The position numbers were made by a program, and so were the translations under genes. Source: Phytophthora colocasiae (taxonomy: Eukaryota; Oomycota; Peronosporomycetes; Peronosporales; Peronosporaceae). Taken from it: a DNA stretch of 64,000 nt. The stretch is from assembly GCA_018806915.1 (NCBI GenBank), contig JAGKQI010000048.1:434001-498000 (forward strand). Reading direction: 5' to 3'. Under the pieces are notes generated by a model, which saw nothing but the letters and a program-made list of their open reading frames with translations, was not told the origin of the DNA and searched no databases. This document shows, piece by piece, positions 21,102 to 32,058 of this stretch (position 1 is the first letter of the stretch; every line of letters starts with the position of its first letter).

Positions 21102-23459
21102 ATGCCGGTGCACTTGATACCTCCAAGCATTCGCGACGCCATTAATGCCTTCGAGCCGCCAGCTGGATTTATAGTGCTACCACCACGGCGGAACGAGAAA
21201 TCAATAATTTTTCGTACGGAGTGAGGCTGATTAAGGAGCCCGACAACTCATCCAGCGAACCAGACAGCAGTGCACCAGCTATATGGATGTGTTTGGCCGG
21301 CGCGAACTGCAGATCCCAAGATGTATCATTTCCTCTGTCGACTGGCAAAACATCAGCGGCTACCAAGCATCTGAAAAAAGCGCATGATGTTACGTCTGAA
21401 CGGACTGAAGTGAGCAACGATCGTCGGCGGACCCGCGAAAGCGACTTGGATCGTGTGCGAAACTCACAGGTGTTTCGGGACGATCCTGGGCGTGTGTACG
21501 TATTGATGGAGACACTCCGGATCGTGAATAACAACTTACCCTTTCGCCTGGGTGAATATGAAGAGTCGATCACTATCCGCGAACTTGTGTACAAGGACTC
21601 CGTACAAGCCGCGATGAATGCAAAGGTGGTTAGCCACTCGATCGTGGAGCTATACGCATCGACCAAGGGAGTGCTGGAGGACCTCCTGCGATCGAATCGA
21701 ATTGGCTCAGCGCCGACATTTACAGCGGTTGCCGACTTCTGGAGCTCCAAGGTGCAAGCGACGAAGTATCTGGGACTTCGGTTGTACTTGGTCACGGAAC
21801 AATTTGAGCTCAAGTCGGTGCTGCTTGGAACACGGCACTTCGTACCTCGTTACGGCGAACGAGAAGGCGGCATCCGGCGGCCGTTCCGCCGCTGGCTCAG
21901 CGATATTCTACGTGACTTTGGACTATCGCCCTGTGACTTATACGGATCAACGACGGATGCAGGACCAGATGTACGGTGGATGATGACCGAAGGGCTCAAA
22001 CTGAACTGGCAGTGGTGTATCCCGCATTTAACAAATGCTGCTACAAAGGCTGCCTGCGGCATGGTAACTAGCGTCGACCAATCAAAAAACCCAGCAATGA
22101 CAGCGCTTATCCGGCGTATTGTGAAGACTATTTACACGGTTAAACACGTGGAGGTGATGGGATCTTTGTTCGAGGAGCTGTGTCTTTATGGCAAGGGTGG
22201 GAAATCACCACACCAGCTACTAGAGTATCGAGCACACCGGTTTCTTGGTCTCACCCGTGTGATAAAGCGTATTTTGGACTTGTGGGAGCCACTTGTGACG
22301 TGGTATGCTGAGCGGCTGGACAGGGCTCGCAGGAGCAATGCTGATCTTCCTGCTGGATTTCCGCTGGAACGCGACTATCAGCACCTTACACAGATTATGT
22401 CTCTCCTACAACCGATAACTTTGGTGAACATAAAGAGTCAAGGCGAGAGTGCCAACCAAGTGGACGTACTACTTACACTGTACAAGTTGCGCATAACAGT
22501 TCTCGACTGTTCAAAAGAGCTTCGAGACTACCGGTCAACAAACACTCACCGCATCGCGTTTAGACCTGAAGACCTGACGCCATTAGCCGCCTCAACGCGC
22601 TCGTTGCTCTACAGCTCCTTCCACGCACGATTCTTTTCTCGGTATACGGACCGCAAAGAGATCGCAAAGTGTTCGTTTGTATTGGAGATGCAACTTTTCT
22701 CCATCCAAACTTCAAGAATTTTGATGGTTTCCTCAGAAAGATCATTACACTATGTAATGCCGATTCTAATGGCGTTCCCACCGCTGCTGGAGAGAGGAAC
22801 TTCGCGAAGATCAAGAAGATCATTTACGACAAAGTGAGGTCGTTGATGAATACAGTGGCTATGCCTCGAGAATCCAGCTTACCGGTTGCTGTTGATGAAC
22901 CCCTGCCAGCTCCTCCTACTCTGTTTTCGGAGGATATGATGGAATGTTTTGGAGACATCATCCATGAGGAGCGCGTTGCACCCGAGGCTATTAACGACAT
23001 GAATGCTGCGCGAGTTGACGAAGAGCTGGAGAGGTGGGAGGGGCAGCAATGTCGATCCAAATGAACGACAATCGGCCGGAAAATGTGTTAGAGTTTTGGA
23101 AACGCCAAGTTGATAACGGGACGTTCAAGTTCTTGCCACTGGTGGCTCGAATTTTATTTGCCATTCCGTTCTCTTCCGCACAGATTGAGCGAGATTTCGG
23201 CACCGCTGGACAGTTAGTAACACCGCAACGTGGCTCAATTGCACCGCACAATGTCGACATGTCGGCATTTTTAAACTGCAATCGACAATTTGTCGATGTC
23301 ACACAATGCCCCAAGCTTCACACCCGAGATATTGACACGTATATCCCATCCAACGTGAAGGTTGGACTGGAGGTCGAGGACACGGAGAATTGCGAGCTGT
23401 TAAGTGGGTATTTTTCTCCCGATAGCGATGATGAGGCTGAAGTAGATACGAATGTATGA
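21102..23459 (+). pseudogene. hAT transposase of element 1
   Basis: Main frame 21146-22837 gives an N-terminal BED-like zinc finger (C-R-S preceded by Cys, then TSAATKHLKKAH near 21355-21385), then the RNase H-fold core with TTDAGPDVRWM (about 21952-21984) and CIPHLTNAATKAA. It then needs a one-base shift near 22700 (into HPNFKNFDGFLRK) and another near 23040 to reach the dimerisation domain at 23110-23290 (IPFSSAQIERDFGTAG). No ATG opens the main frame; an ATG frame at 21102-21219 ending at a TGA may be the original N-terminus, a further shift away. hAT transposases cut and paste with 8-bp duplications, matching this element. The frameshifts suggest it is no longer active, unless sequencing errors or tiny introns are involved. 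Confidence 0.8.
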
Positions 23460-23738
23460 AGAGCAAATGAAAGAAGTACATGAAATTCAGTAATGCCTTT
23501 GTATCATAGAATCATGTTTGATCCCGTCACTGCTTCTCCAGGTACGCGCCTTTCATCAGCGCTTCGGCGAGTTTCATTGCGTCGACAGCCCGTTGTTTCT
23601 TGATTCTTTTCCGTTCGTCACTGCACCTCTTCACGGCTTCTCGAATTTGATCTGCTTTCGAAGGAATAGATCCACGTTTCTTGTGAGAGCTAGCCTTGCT
23701 TGTTTGCTTCTTGCTGTTAGAAAGTTGACGAGATCGAC

Positions 23739-24830
23739 TCAGTGCACGCTCTGCAACCTTGGCCTGCTCCGATCTGCGAGCGATATCAAGCCCTGGGTCT
23801 TGGGAAGGCTTGCCCTCGTCAGCACGCTTTCGGATCGACGTTGTTCATGAAAGTAATCGTTGAGATGTCCAGCAATGCATTTCTTCATCTTTGGCGCTTC
23901 CAAATTTTCGTCTGAGGACGAATCACTTTCACCTTTGGTAATTTCGATGGTGGCAGCATTGGTTGTGGTCGAGCGAAGTTCAATTGCCGAGGAAATGGCA
24001 TTACCAATCGGGGCTTGGGACTGGACGTTTTGTTTGCTTACAAACGTCTGCAGGATTTCTTCTGCCCGAAGCGCAGCGCTAGCAATTGCAGACCGCTGGC
24101 ACTCGGTTATTTCTTGTTGCAAAGACTCTGTTATAGCATTACGTGCCCTTGATTCTTCAGCATGATGCCTTCGAATAGCTGTCTTCGCTTTCTTCGCAGC
24201 GCAACTCTTTGACTCCTCCAGTTGAACTGTGACCTGCTTCTGAAATTCGTTTAACTGTTTCTCCATCAGCTTCATTATTTCTCGACCTTGTGTCGTAATA
24301 GCCAAGCTAATCTCTGCCTCAACTTGTTCTATATGCGCAGTGAGTACTTCGCGCATCCTCTGATCCAAGCTTGCCTGTAGCTGATTTTCCAGCTGCTTGA
24401 ACCTCTCGGTAAAGCGCACATCACTAATATGGGCATGCTCGACGGCGTGCGCTTCAGCTACAGCCCGTGCTTGAGTCTGAGCCACATCATTTGCGACGGA
24501 TATCGCCGATTGTAGTCTCGAGTTAACGTGTTCCTCGAGAGCCACAGGCTCGATATGCGATGATCGTATTATGTCCATGAGTATGTTCGTCCTTGACTCC
24601 GCTTCTGCTCGTGCTTGTTGGACTCGTGCCTCCGTGTACAGCTGCTGCTGCTGTGCTAAGATCTGCTGGTTTGCATGAAGCTGGAACTGGTTTGCAGCGA
24701 GACCTTGAGCTTGGACGGAGACTTGAGCCATTGCCATCCCTATCGTGAGGTGCTTGTTTTTGTTTGCTACGTCCCCACCGTAGACCACGAGGTCTGAAGA
24801 CTGTGGAAGTCCATGCTGCTCGGAGGACAT
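23739..24830 (-). CDS. Coiled-coil accessory protein carried by hAT element 1
   Basis: An intact 363-codon ORF with an ATG at 24830. It is Gln/Ala/Glu-rich with long predicted helices: a Gln-rich stretch (residues ~50-70), then an Ala/Gln/Glu heptad-like coiled coil over residues ~70-260, and a basic patch with KKAKTAIRRHH near 205-215. The C-terminus is Ser-rich, then basic. No catalytic motif or signal peptide is visible. It lies between the transposase and the right end, inside the target-duplication-defined element, and converges with the transposase (280 bp apart). A role in DNA binding, multimerisation or regulation of transposition is a guess. It could also be a captured host gene. Confidence 0.6.
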   Translation of the reverse strand: MSSEQHGLPQSSDLVVYGGDVANKNKHLTIGMAMAQVSVQAQGLAANQFQLHANQQILAQQQQLYTEARVQQARAEAESRTNILMDIIRSSHIEPVALEEHVNSRLQSAISVANDVAQTQARAVAEAHAVEHAHISDVRFTERFKQLENQLQASLDQRMREVLTAHIEQVEAEISLAITTQGREIMKLMEKQLNEFQKQVTVQLEESKSCAAKKAKTAIRRHHAEESRARNAITESLQQEITECQRSAIASAALRAEEILQTFVSKQNVQSQAPIGNAISSAIELRSTTTNAATIEITKGESDSSSDENLEAPKMKKCIAGHLNDYFHEQRRSESVLTRASLPKTQGLISLADRSRPRLQSVH

Positions 24831-25086
24831 TGTGGAGCGGCTCTTTAAAATGCTGTATCTTGAGGTCTAAATCTTCAAGCAGGTTGACCAATACCAAAAT
24901 GATAAAATAGGCCAATCAAAGCCTCAAGCATGAAAATCTCTCAAATCTCCCTCCATTTAAGTACGACTTCTTCACCTTAAGTACGGGAGACAGGAGAAAT
25001 AAAAATAAGAGGAACCGTCTCTCTCAATTCAAAATCTCCCCCGTTTATTTGGAGATCAATCTCCGTCTCCTCTCCTTCTAGGCGTG

Positions 25087-25094
25087 ATGGAATG
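25087..25094. repeat. Right target-site duplication of hAT element 1
   Basis: ATGGAATG, identical to 20625-20632, follows the element end AGGCGTG. Its last three bases are the first codon of the resumed host frame. Confidence 0.9.
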
Positions 25095-26816
25095 ACTGGG
25101 AGCAAATTATTGTTTTCACCATTTGTGCTAACGCATACGATGGACGCAATTTGGGAACAATACTGCCGAGAAAAGCGTCCAAGATTGCAGGAGGAGGAAG
25201 AGCAAAAGGAGAGCAGCGGCGCATCCAACATACAAGGGGAGACTGAGCTTTCGATGGATGACGAGATGATTGCGTACAAACGAGCAGTAAGAGACGATAG
25301 CGATGCTTGGCAGTCGTTGAGGCGCATGGGACGTCCGTTATGGTACTGCTCACCTCCAAATGATAAGATGGGAGTGATCAATTTTGCCGCTACAAAGCTG
25401 ATGCTGGGGAAGGACCCCGACCTTGAGACGAGCTACACCGCTGACACGATGTTTGGTGTCGCAGCCATGTTGTGCCGGTTGGGTGTGCGGCCGTACTTGA
25501 CGTCGACGTTGTCATCCCGTGTGGTTGCAGATTTCATGGCGATTTTGGCGTATGTGAACTATGAGCGCGATGGTTTCCTAAGTAACTACGACTCGGATCC
25601 CGTCCTTACCTTCGGAGCGACTAAAGTGTGGCACGCGATCGATGGTGCACTAGCCAAGTACATGTTACCCCAGCTCAGCAAGCTGATCTTAAGCGAAACA
25701 CTGGATACGGGTGGGATTGGTGAATTGGTTGCTCGTATTGTGATGTTACTCGCCATGGACAAGTGTGTGGAGACTGATAGCATGGGCCGTCTACGTGAAG
25801 CATTTATCGGTGAATTTGTGCCGCTAAAGAAGTTTTTGAAAGTGCTAGGAGTTGGGGATATGCCAATCATTAACAAAGGGGATTCGAAGCCTACAAACGA
25901 TGAAAAAAAAGCTTTTGCGGAATGGCTAACGAAGTGGGAGGGGTGGTACGTGGGGTACACTCACTTCGTGCCGTTGATAGGTGAGCCGAATGAGGAGACT
26001 CTGTGGTTTTTGCTTGGGCGTCGGGCTGCTGGCGTTTTCCCACCGAACCAGCATGGCGCAGATATGCTGCTTCCGATATTTAAGAAGGGGACAGAGGAGG
26101 TGTCACTGATCCCGATTCAAGTGAAGAATTGGTTTCCAGAAGATAGCGGGTTTTCGCAGGCGGCGACGAAGAAATTTACCTGCCCATTCATTTTTAAGGT
26201 TGCTGGAGATCGCCTGGGCAGCAGAGATGTTGACGGCGTCATCCGAATGTACCTCAGTGAGCGAGAAATCCCGCAAAGTGAAAACCGGTTTAAGTTTATC
26301 TATGCCAGTACCTTGGTTGATAACTTTCCTCCTAAGAAGACGCGAGCATCAACGGTGACCAGTTCTCCCACGTCAACAGATGAAGCAGTGACAGCAAAAT
26401 CGGTGAAGGTGAAGAGTACGCAAAAGACGATGAGCACTGAAGGGAAGGATGTGGTGGTTCTGGAGAAGAAGCTGTACACGGTTTGCTTTCGATCACTTAC
26501 TCCCAAAGCGTTCCCATTTCTGGATGAGGAGGTGGCTAGCCGTCTAGCTAGGATTGTAAAGTCCGCGTGGCCGGCCGAGGCTCTAGTTGATGGCGATCTG
26601 GATTTACAGCGTGACCGTGCCAAAACCGGTAAGCTGTCGAGGCTCTCTCGCGCCATGCCGAAAGACGAACAACTTCGCATCATGATGAAAGGCATGAAGG
26701 TGATGAAAGCACCGGTAGCAAAAGCGCCGGAAAAGGAAACATCCGCCACTAAACGTCGCGCCACCGCGGATGAAAGTGCAAGTGTGAAGCAAACGAAAAA
26801 CCGTCGATGCAACTGA
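25095..26816 (+). pseudogene. Crinkler-type NTPase/nuclease, 3' half
   Basis: 573 codons in frame with the 5' half. After a linker with SPFVLTHTMDA comes a helical region containing GELVARIVMLLAMD, a motif seen in fungal and oomycete Crinkler-like NTPases. Near 26050-26130 a block HGADMLLPIF then LIPIQVKNW has the spacing of a PD-(D/E)XK nuclease core (Asp, then Gln-x-Lys). The C-terminus (about 26340-26816) is Lys/Ala-rich and basic, possibly DNA-binding or nuclear. No frameshift occurs within this half. It could be re-expressed only as a fragment, because the promoter is on the other side of the transposon. The nuclease call is from motif spacing only. Confidence 0.6.
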
Positions 26817-27041
26817 GTTGACGAGGCACAAGGTAGTATTGTCCAAGAAGACAATACATCGACTACATTTCTTCTGACTTAATCAATTCATTTCGTTTCG
26901 TTCATCTTAGTTCTCTGAAGTAGATACAGTATTCGTACCAGGCTGCCAGTAGCGGGTGGTGTCATGGTTGCATACGAATTTGGACAAAGAAAAGTGAGCC
27001 TAATCATTATTTGTTTTTGTATCCTGCAAAGTGAAGAAGGG

Positions 27042-27962
27042 CTAGAATTTGTTTTGGTACCATCTCAACCAGTATGAAAAGCTACTTGCCAAGAGATTGG
27101 AGTGGTGGAATGTCTTGGCCATAGCGTACTTCCCTTCTTCATCCACTACTTGGAAGGCTCTAGAACGAGCGATTGAAGATCGACAGTTCTCGATACGCTT
27201 CTGCGCTCGATGACAACGCAGTCGAAGCTTTAGGCGTTGAGTGACGATTCGTCGCCAATGGTGAAAAGCTCGGGAGAATCGACAACGAGTGGCGAGTCGA
27301 GAGGCTGCAACGAATTGACTGTGACCTCCATGGTACAGAAAGTGATAGAGGTAATGTCGGGTGCTGGACTGGATCACACGTGCCTTCACACTTTGTAGTT
27401 CCTGTAAAGCTGCTGGACTGAGTGTTTTCGGATTCGTTGGGGTCTTTACAACTGGACCTTTTTGTCGAAGAACCACTTGAAGCTTGATACGAGGTTTTCG
27501 ACACTGCAGCTGAACATGGCAGCCTTTGAGGCTTCGTTTCTTGACTGGTGAATCGTCGATCCACTTCCCGTCTCGATCCACCAGTTTGGTCGTCAGCTTC
27601 TCGAGAGCGAGCGACTCGCGCTGGTACTCGCGTCTTACAGACGTGTTCAATAGTTTTAAGTCGCTGGTAATAAGCTGTAATTGCTCGTCAAAATCCAAAC
27701 AGAAAGCAATCAACGATGCAGTGCATTGGTGTGTAGTGGCTGCACTCTCTGGTCGTTTTGGAGTTAGTTTTCGTCCATTTTTGCCTTCCACTGATCTCTT
27801 CGGAGTCGAAACTTCGCGGTTATGAGTAGAATAGTTGGATTGTTCACATGCTTCCACTTCTCGCCGCTTTGCATCATTTTTCCGAAGTAGAAAGAGTTTC
27901 TTGGCTCGATCCAAAGCTGGGAACGCTGTCATCTGCATCTGCAGATCGTGACTTTTCGACAT
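27042..27962 (-). CDS. Basic Sfi1-like (H-x-W repeat) protein, complete copy
   Basis: An intact 306-codon ORF with ATG at 27962. It is strongly basic; the N-terminal third is Lys/Arg/Ser-rich and the middle carries a short coiled-coil-like stretch (LALEKLTTKL). The C-terminal third has spaced aromatic boxes (FHHWRRIV, then FSYWLRWYQ) with Arg/Leu-rich spacers, resembling centrin-binding repeats of Sfi1-type or IQ proteins. That resemblance is weak and based on two boxes only. Its 5' side (251 codons) is duplicated twice at 29248-30003 and 31290-32045. It faces away from the bZIP remnant at 28311 with 348 bp between starts. Unknown function. Confidence 0.55.
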   Translation of the reverse strand: MSKSHDLQMQMTAFPALDRAKKLFLLRKNDAKRREVEACEQSNYSTHNREVSTPKRSVEGKNGRKLTPKRPESAATTHQCTASLIAFCLDFDEQLQLITSDLKLLNTSVRREYQRESLALEKLTTKLVDRDGKWIDDSPVKKRSLKGCHVQLQCRKPRIKLQVVLRQKGPVVKTPTNPKTLSPAALQELQSVKARVIQSSTRHYLYHFLYHGGHSQFVAASRLATRCRFSRAFHHWRRIVTQRLKLRLRCHRAQKRIENCRSSIARSRAFQVVDEEGKYAMAKTFHHSNLLASSFSYWLRWYQNKF

Positions 27963-29250
27963 GGCTACAATTAATTATGATTTTTCTAGTGTTATATTTA
28001 CAATATGGTCGTTTGGAACGACGATTTTGTTCAAAGTGGCGGGATTTCACGATTTCGGAGTGTGTGCCAAACAGCCTGTCTGGCTTACATGTTACAAGGA
28101 GTTGAGAAAGGCCCATAGCAAGCGGCTCTCATTCCTTGCCTGTCCCGGCAAACATCGATGACGAACAGTGACCGTATGATGAGGTTACTCGATTACTAAT
28201 GGAGCAACTTGCACTTGTCAAATGCTTCTCTGTAGATATCAGCAAATCGCATCCGCATCTATATAGCTTGCGGGAAACCTGTGCCAACAACACCACATTA
28301 TCCAGTTGTCATGGCAACACACACCACCTTCTTCGACGAATTAGCTGCGTGTCTCGACCAAAGCGCCATCCTTGAGGCACCAGGTGTGGGCAAGACTGAC
28401 GAAATCCCTGTAACAGGCGACGATGGGCTGCTCTTGGCTTGTCATGATCTGCTGGCAGAGACTGAAGAGCTGCTTGCGTCCTACGGGACCTCACCACGAA
28501 CCAGCCAAGTAGAAGACGCCATTTCGCCCTCAATCACTGTGGAATCGTCCGAAAAGAGTGACCACAAAGCTGAACCGAGAAGCAAAATATCGGCTGAAAA
28601 GAGACGTGAAATTCGGAACGCCCAAGCTGCAAAACGGCGAGTCCGTCATCGTCAGCAGTTGAAACTAGAGAGGGAAACACTGAAAGTTCAAGCGAATGAA
28701 CTATCTAGTCAGCTACAAGAGCTTCAGGCCGTTTAGGCCGAGCGGGAAGCAAGACAAGTTGGAAATTTGATGTACGGCGCGTGGAGATGCGACAACTGGA
28801 ACGACGAGTACAAGCGGAGCAACAACAGAAGATGTTGAGGGCAGAACTGGTCGTAAATGCTAGGAGGGTTCACGAGATGAACGTGCAGTTGAATGAAGGA
28901 GCACGAAAAACACCCTTCGAGACGAATTATGATGCTAGTGGAGAGGAATTGATCAAAACGATACTGTCCAATCTGAATAGCCATTATGCTCGGACGGATG
29001 AGGTTTTCCAGGGCCTGAAGTTCAAGAAGGCACCTCCAGGGACGTATGACCTCACGAGAAAGTGGCAGAACGGCGTTCAGTATCTGGACAGCGCCGATCG
29101 GATGGAGTACCCGTGCGATTTCGAGCAGACCGCAAGTGCGATGACGATCCTCATGACTTCGGAAGGGAATGCAGAGTGTGTCCAGACTCAGGAGATGGAG
29201 GAAACGGTGAAGTTCAAATATCACGTGAAATACCAGTTTGAACCGGATCA
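27210..29250. repeat. Tandem duplication, unit 1
   Basis: A 2,041-bp unit starting ATGACAACGCAGTCGAAG. It contains the 5' part of the basic-protein gene (minus) and a dead bZIP gene (plus). Nearly identical to unit 2. Confidence 0.9.
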
Positions 29251-29253
29251 ATG
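28311..29253 (+). pseudogene. bZIP transcription factor pseudogene, copy 1
   Basis: It starts at ATG 28311 and matches the intact gene at 33254-34552 along its length: N-terminal FFDELAACLDQSA, the basic region with RREIRNAQAAKRR, and the leucine zipper. It has a TAG at 28734-28736 just after the zipper, then a frameshift near 28786, then a long stretch matching the C-terminal domain (VFQGLKFKKAPPGTYDLTRK). It stops at the tandem junction where the parent continues with FAKVDLYG. It lacks the last third. Confidence 0.85.
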
Positions 29254-30003
29254 ACAACGCAGTCGAAGCTTTAGGCGTTGAGTGACGATTCGTCGCCAAT
29301 GGTGAAAAGCTCGGGAGAATCGACAACGAGTGGCGAGTCGAGAGGCTGCAACGAATTGACTGTGACCTCCATGGTACAGAAAGTGATAGAGGTAATGTCG
29401 GGTGCTGGACTGGATCACACGTGCCTTCACTCTTTGCAGTTCCTGTAAAGCTGCTGGACTGAGTGTTTTCGGATTCGTTGGGGTCTTTACAACTGGACCT
29501 TTTTGTCGAAGAACCACTTGAAGCTTGATACGAGGTTTTCGACACTGCAGCTGAACACGGCAGCCTTTGAGGCTTCGTTTCTTGACTGGTGAATCGTCGA
29601 TCCACTTCCCGTCTCGATCCACCAGTTTGGTCGTCAGCTTCTCGAGAGCGAGCGACTCGCGCTGGTACTCGCGTCTTACAGACGTGTTCAATAGTTTTAA
29701 GTCGCTGGTAATAAGCTGTAATTGCTCGTCAAAATCCAAACAGAAAGCAATCAACGATGCAGTGCATTGGTGTGTAGTGGCTGCACTCTCTGGTCGTTTT
29801 GGAGTTAGTTTTCGTCCATTTTTGCCTTCCACTGATCTCTTCGGAGTCGAAACTTCGCGGTTATGAGTAGAATAGTTGGATTGTTCACATGCTTCCACTT
29901 CTCGCCGCTTTGCATCATTTTTCCGAAGTAGAAAGAGTTTCTTGGCTCGATCCAAAGCTGGGAACGCTGTCATCTGCATCTGCAGATCGTGACTTTTCGA
30001 CAT
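29248..30003 (-). pseudogene. Truncated second copy of the basic-protein gene
   Basis: 251 codons from ATG 30003, nearly identical to residues 1-251 of the 27042-27962 gene. The C-terminal aromatic box is replaced by a stop created at the duplication junction. It differs from copy 1 by Arg for His and Arg for Ser, changes shared with copy 3. Confidence 0.85.
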
Positions 30004-31292
30004 GGCTACAATTAATTATGATTTTTCTAGTGTTATATTTACAATATGGTCGTTTGGAACGACGATTTTGTTCAAAGTGGCGGGATTTCACGATTTCGGA
30101 GTGTGTGCCAAACAGCCTGTCTGGCTTACATGTTACAAGGAGTTGAGAAAGGCCCATAGCAAGCGGCTCTCATTCCTTGCCTGTCCCGGCAAACATCGAT
30201 GACGAACAGTGACCGTATGATGAGGTTACTCGATTACTAATGGAGCAACTTGCACTTGTCAAATGCTTCTCTGTAGATATCAGCAAATCGCATCCGCATC
30301 TATATTGCTTGCGGGGAAACCTGTGCCAACAACACCACATTATCCAGTTGTCATGGCAACACACACCACCTTCTTCGACGAATTAGCTGCGTGTCTCGAC
30401 CAAAGCGCCATCCTTGAGGCACCAGGTGTGGGCAAGACTGACGAAATCCCTGTAACAGGCGACGATGGGCTGCTCTTGGCTTGTCATGATCTGCTGGCAG
30501 AGACTGAAGAGCTGCTTGCGTCCTACGGGACCTCACCACGAACCAGCCAAGTAGAAGACGCCATTTCGCCCTCAATCACTGTGGAATCGTCCGAAAAGAG
30601 TGACCACAAAGCTGAACCGAGAAGCAAAATATCGGCTGAAAAGAGACGTGAAATTCGGAACGCCCAAGCTGCAAAACGGCGAGTCCGTCATCGTCAGCAG
30701 TTGAAACTAGAGAGGGAAACACTGAAAGTTCAAGCGAATGAACTATCTAGTCAGCTACAAGAGCTTCAGGCCGTTTAGGCCGAGCGGGAAGCAAGACAAG
30801 TTGGAAATTTGATGTACGGCGCGTGGAGATGCGACAACTGGAACGACGAGTACAAGCGGAGCAACAACAGAAGATGTTGAGGGCAGAACTGGTCGTAAAT
30901 GCTAGGAGGGTTCACGAGATGAACGTGCAGTTGAATGAAGGAGCACGAAAAACACCCTTCGAGACGAATTATGATGCTAGTGGAGAGGAATTGATCAAAA
31001 CGATACTGTCCAATCTGAATAGCCATTATGCTCGGACGGATGAGGTTTTCCAGGGCCTGAAGTTCAAGAAGGCACCTCCAGGGACGTATGACCTCACGAG
31101 AAAGTGGCAGAACGGCGTTCAGTATCTGGACAGCGCCGATCGGATGGAGTACCCGTGCGATTTCGAGCAGACCGCAAGTGCGATGACGATCCTCATGACT
31201 TCGGAAGGGAATGCAGAGTGTGTCCAGACTCAGGAGATGGAGGAAACGGTGAAGTTCAAATATCACGTGAAATACCAGTTTGAACCGGATCA
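29251..31292. repeat. Tandem duplication, unit 2
   Basis: A 2,042-bp copy of 27210-29250, with one extra G near 30313 (GCGGGGAA against GCGGGAA) and few substitutions. Confidence 0.9.
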
Positions 31293-31295
31293 ATG
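30353..31295 (+). pseudogene. bZIP transcription factor pseudogene, copy 2
   Basis: From ATG 30353. It has the same premature TAG (30776-30778), the same frameshift and the same truncation as copy 1, so the gene was dead before it was duplicated. Confidence 0.85.
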
Positions 31296-32045
31296 ACAAC
31301 GCAGTCGAAGCTTTAGGCGTTGAGTGACGATTCGTCGCCAATGGTGAAAAGCTCGGGAGAATCGACAACGAGTGGCGAGTCGAGAGGCTGCAACGAATTG
31401 ACTGTGACCTCCATGGTACAGAAAGTGATAGAGGTAATGTCGGGTGCTGGACTGGATCACACGTGCCTTCACTCTTTGCAGTTCCTGTAAAGCTGCTGGA
31501 CTGAGTGTTTTCGGATTCGTTGGGGTCTTTACAACTGGACCTTTTTGTCGAAGAACCACTTGAAGCTTGATACGAGGTTTTCGACACTGCAGCTGAACAC
31601 GGCAGCCTTTGAGGCTTCGTTTCTTGACTGGTGAATCGTCGATCCACTTCCCGTCTCGATCCACCAGTTTGGTCGTCAGCTTCTCGAGAGCGAGCGACTC
31701 GCGCTGGTACTCGCGTCTTACAGACGTGTTCAATAGTTTTAAGTCGCTGGTAATAAGCTGTAATTGCTCGTCAAAATCCAAACAGAAAGCAATCAACGAT
31801 GCAGTGCATTGGTGTGTAGTGGCTGCACTCTCTGGTCGTTTTGGAGTTAGTTTTCGTCCATTTTTGCCTTCCACTGATCTCTTCGGAGTCGAAACTTCGC
31901 GGATATGAGTAGAATAGTTGGATCGTTCACATGCTTCCACTTCTCGCCGCTTTGCATCATTTTTCCGAAGTAGAAAGAGTTTCTTGGCTCGATCCAAAGC
32001 TGGGAACGCTGTCATCTGCATCTGCAGATCGTGACTTTTCGACAT
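31290..32045 (-). pseudogene. Truncated third copy of the basic-protein gene
   Basis: 251 codons from ATG 32045, like copy 2, with ERSNYSTHIRE where the others have EQSNYSTHNRE. Sequence upstream of its start differs from copies 1 and 2 after about 32058, marking the end of the duplication. Confidence 0.8.
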
Positions 32046-32058
32046 GGCTACAATTAAT
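31293..32058. repeat. Tandem duplication, partial unit 3
   Basis: The first ~766 bp of the unit; similarity fades after about 32058 and no bZIP copy follows. Confidence 0.85.

Larger units (their letters stand above)
20633..25086 (+). mobile_element. hAT DNA transposon 1, inserted in the NTPase gene
   Basis: The ends are set by an exact 8-bp duplication (20625-20632 and 25087-25094) and short terminal inverted repeats CACGCCT/AGGCGTG. Length is 4,454 bp. The subterminal regions on both sides are rich in the word AATCTCC/GGAGATT, plausible transposase sites, and the left end has a hairpin CTCCGACGA/TCGTCGGAG at 20638-20662. Cargo: a frameshifted transposase on plus and a coiled-coil protein gene on minus, converging near 23.6 kb. 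The insertion falls between two codons' boundary of the host gene. Confidence 0.9.

Noticed and set aside
22690..23060. Introns instead of frameshifts in the hAT 1 transposase
   Set aside because: The frame changes occur without loss of conserved residues and without GT...AG segments of credible length, so single-base shifts fit better.
28733..29605. 290-codon minus-strand frame opposite the bZIP pseudogene (repeated at 30775-31647)
   Set aside because: It is a shadow of the bZIP and basic-protein sequence, conserved only because the units are duplicated.
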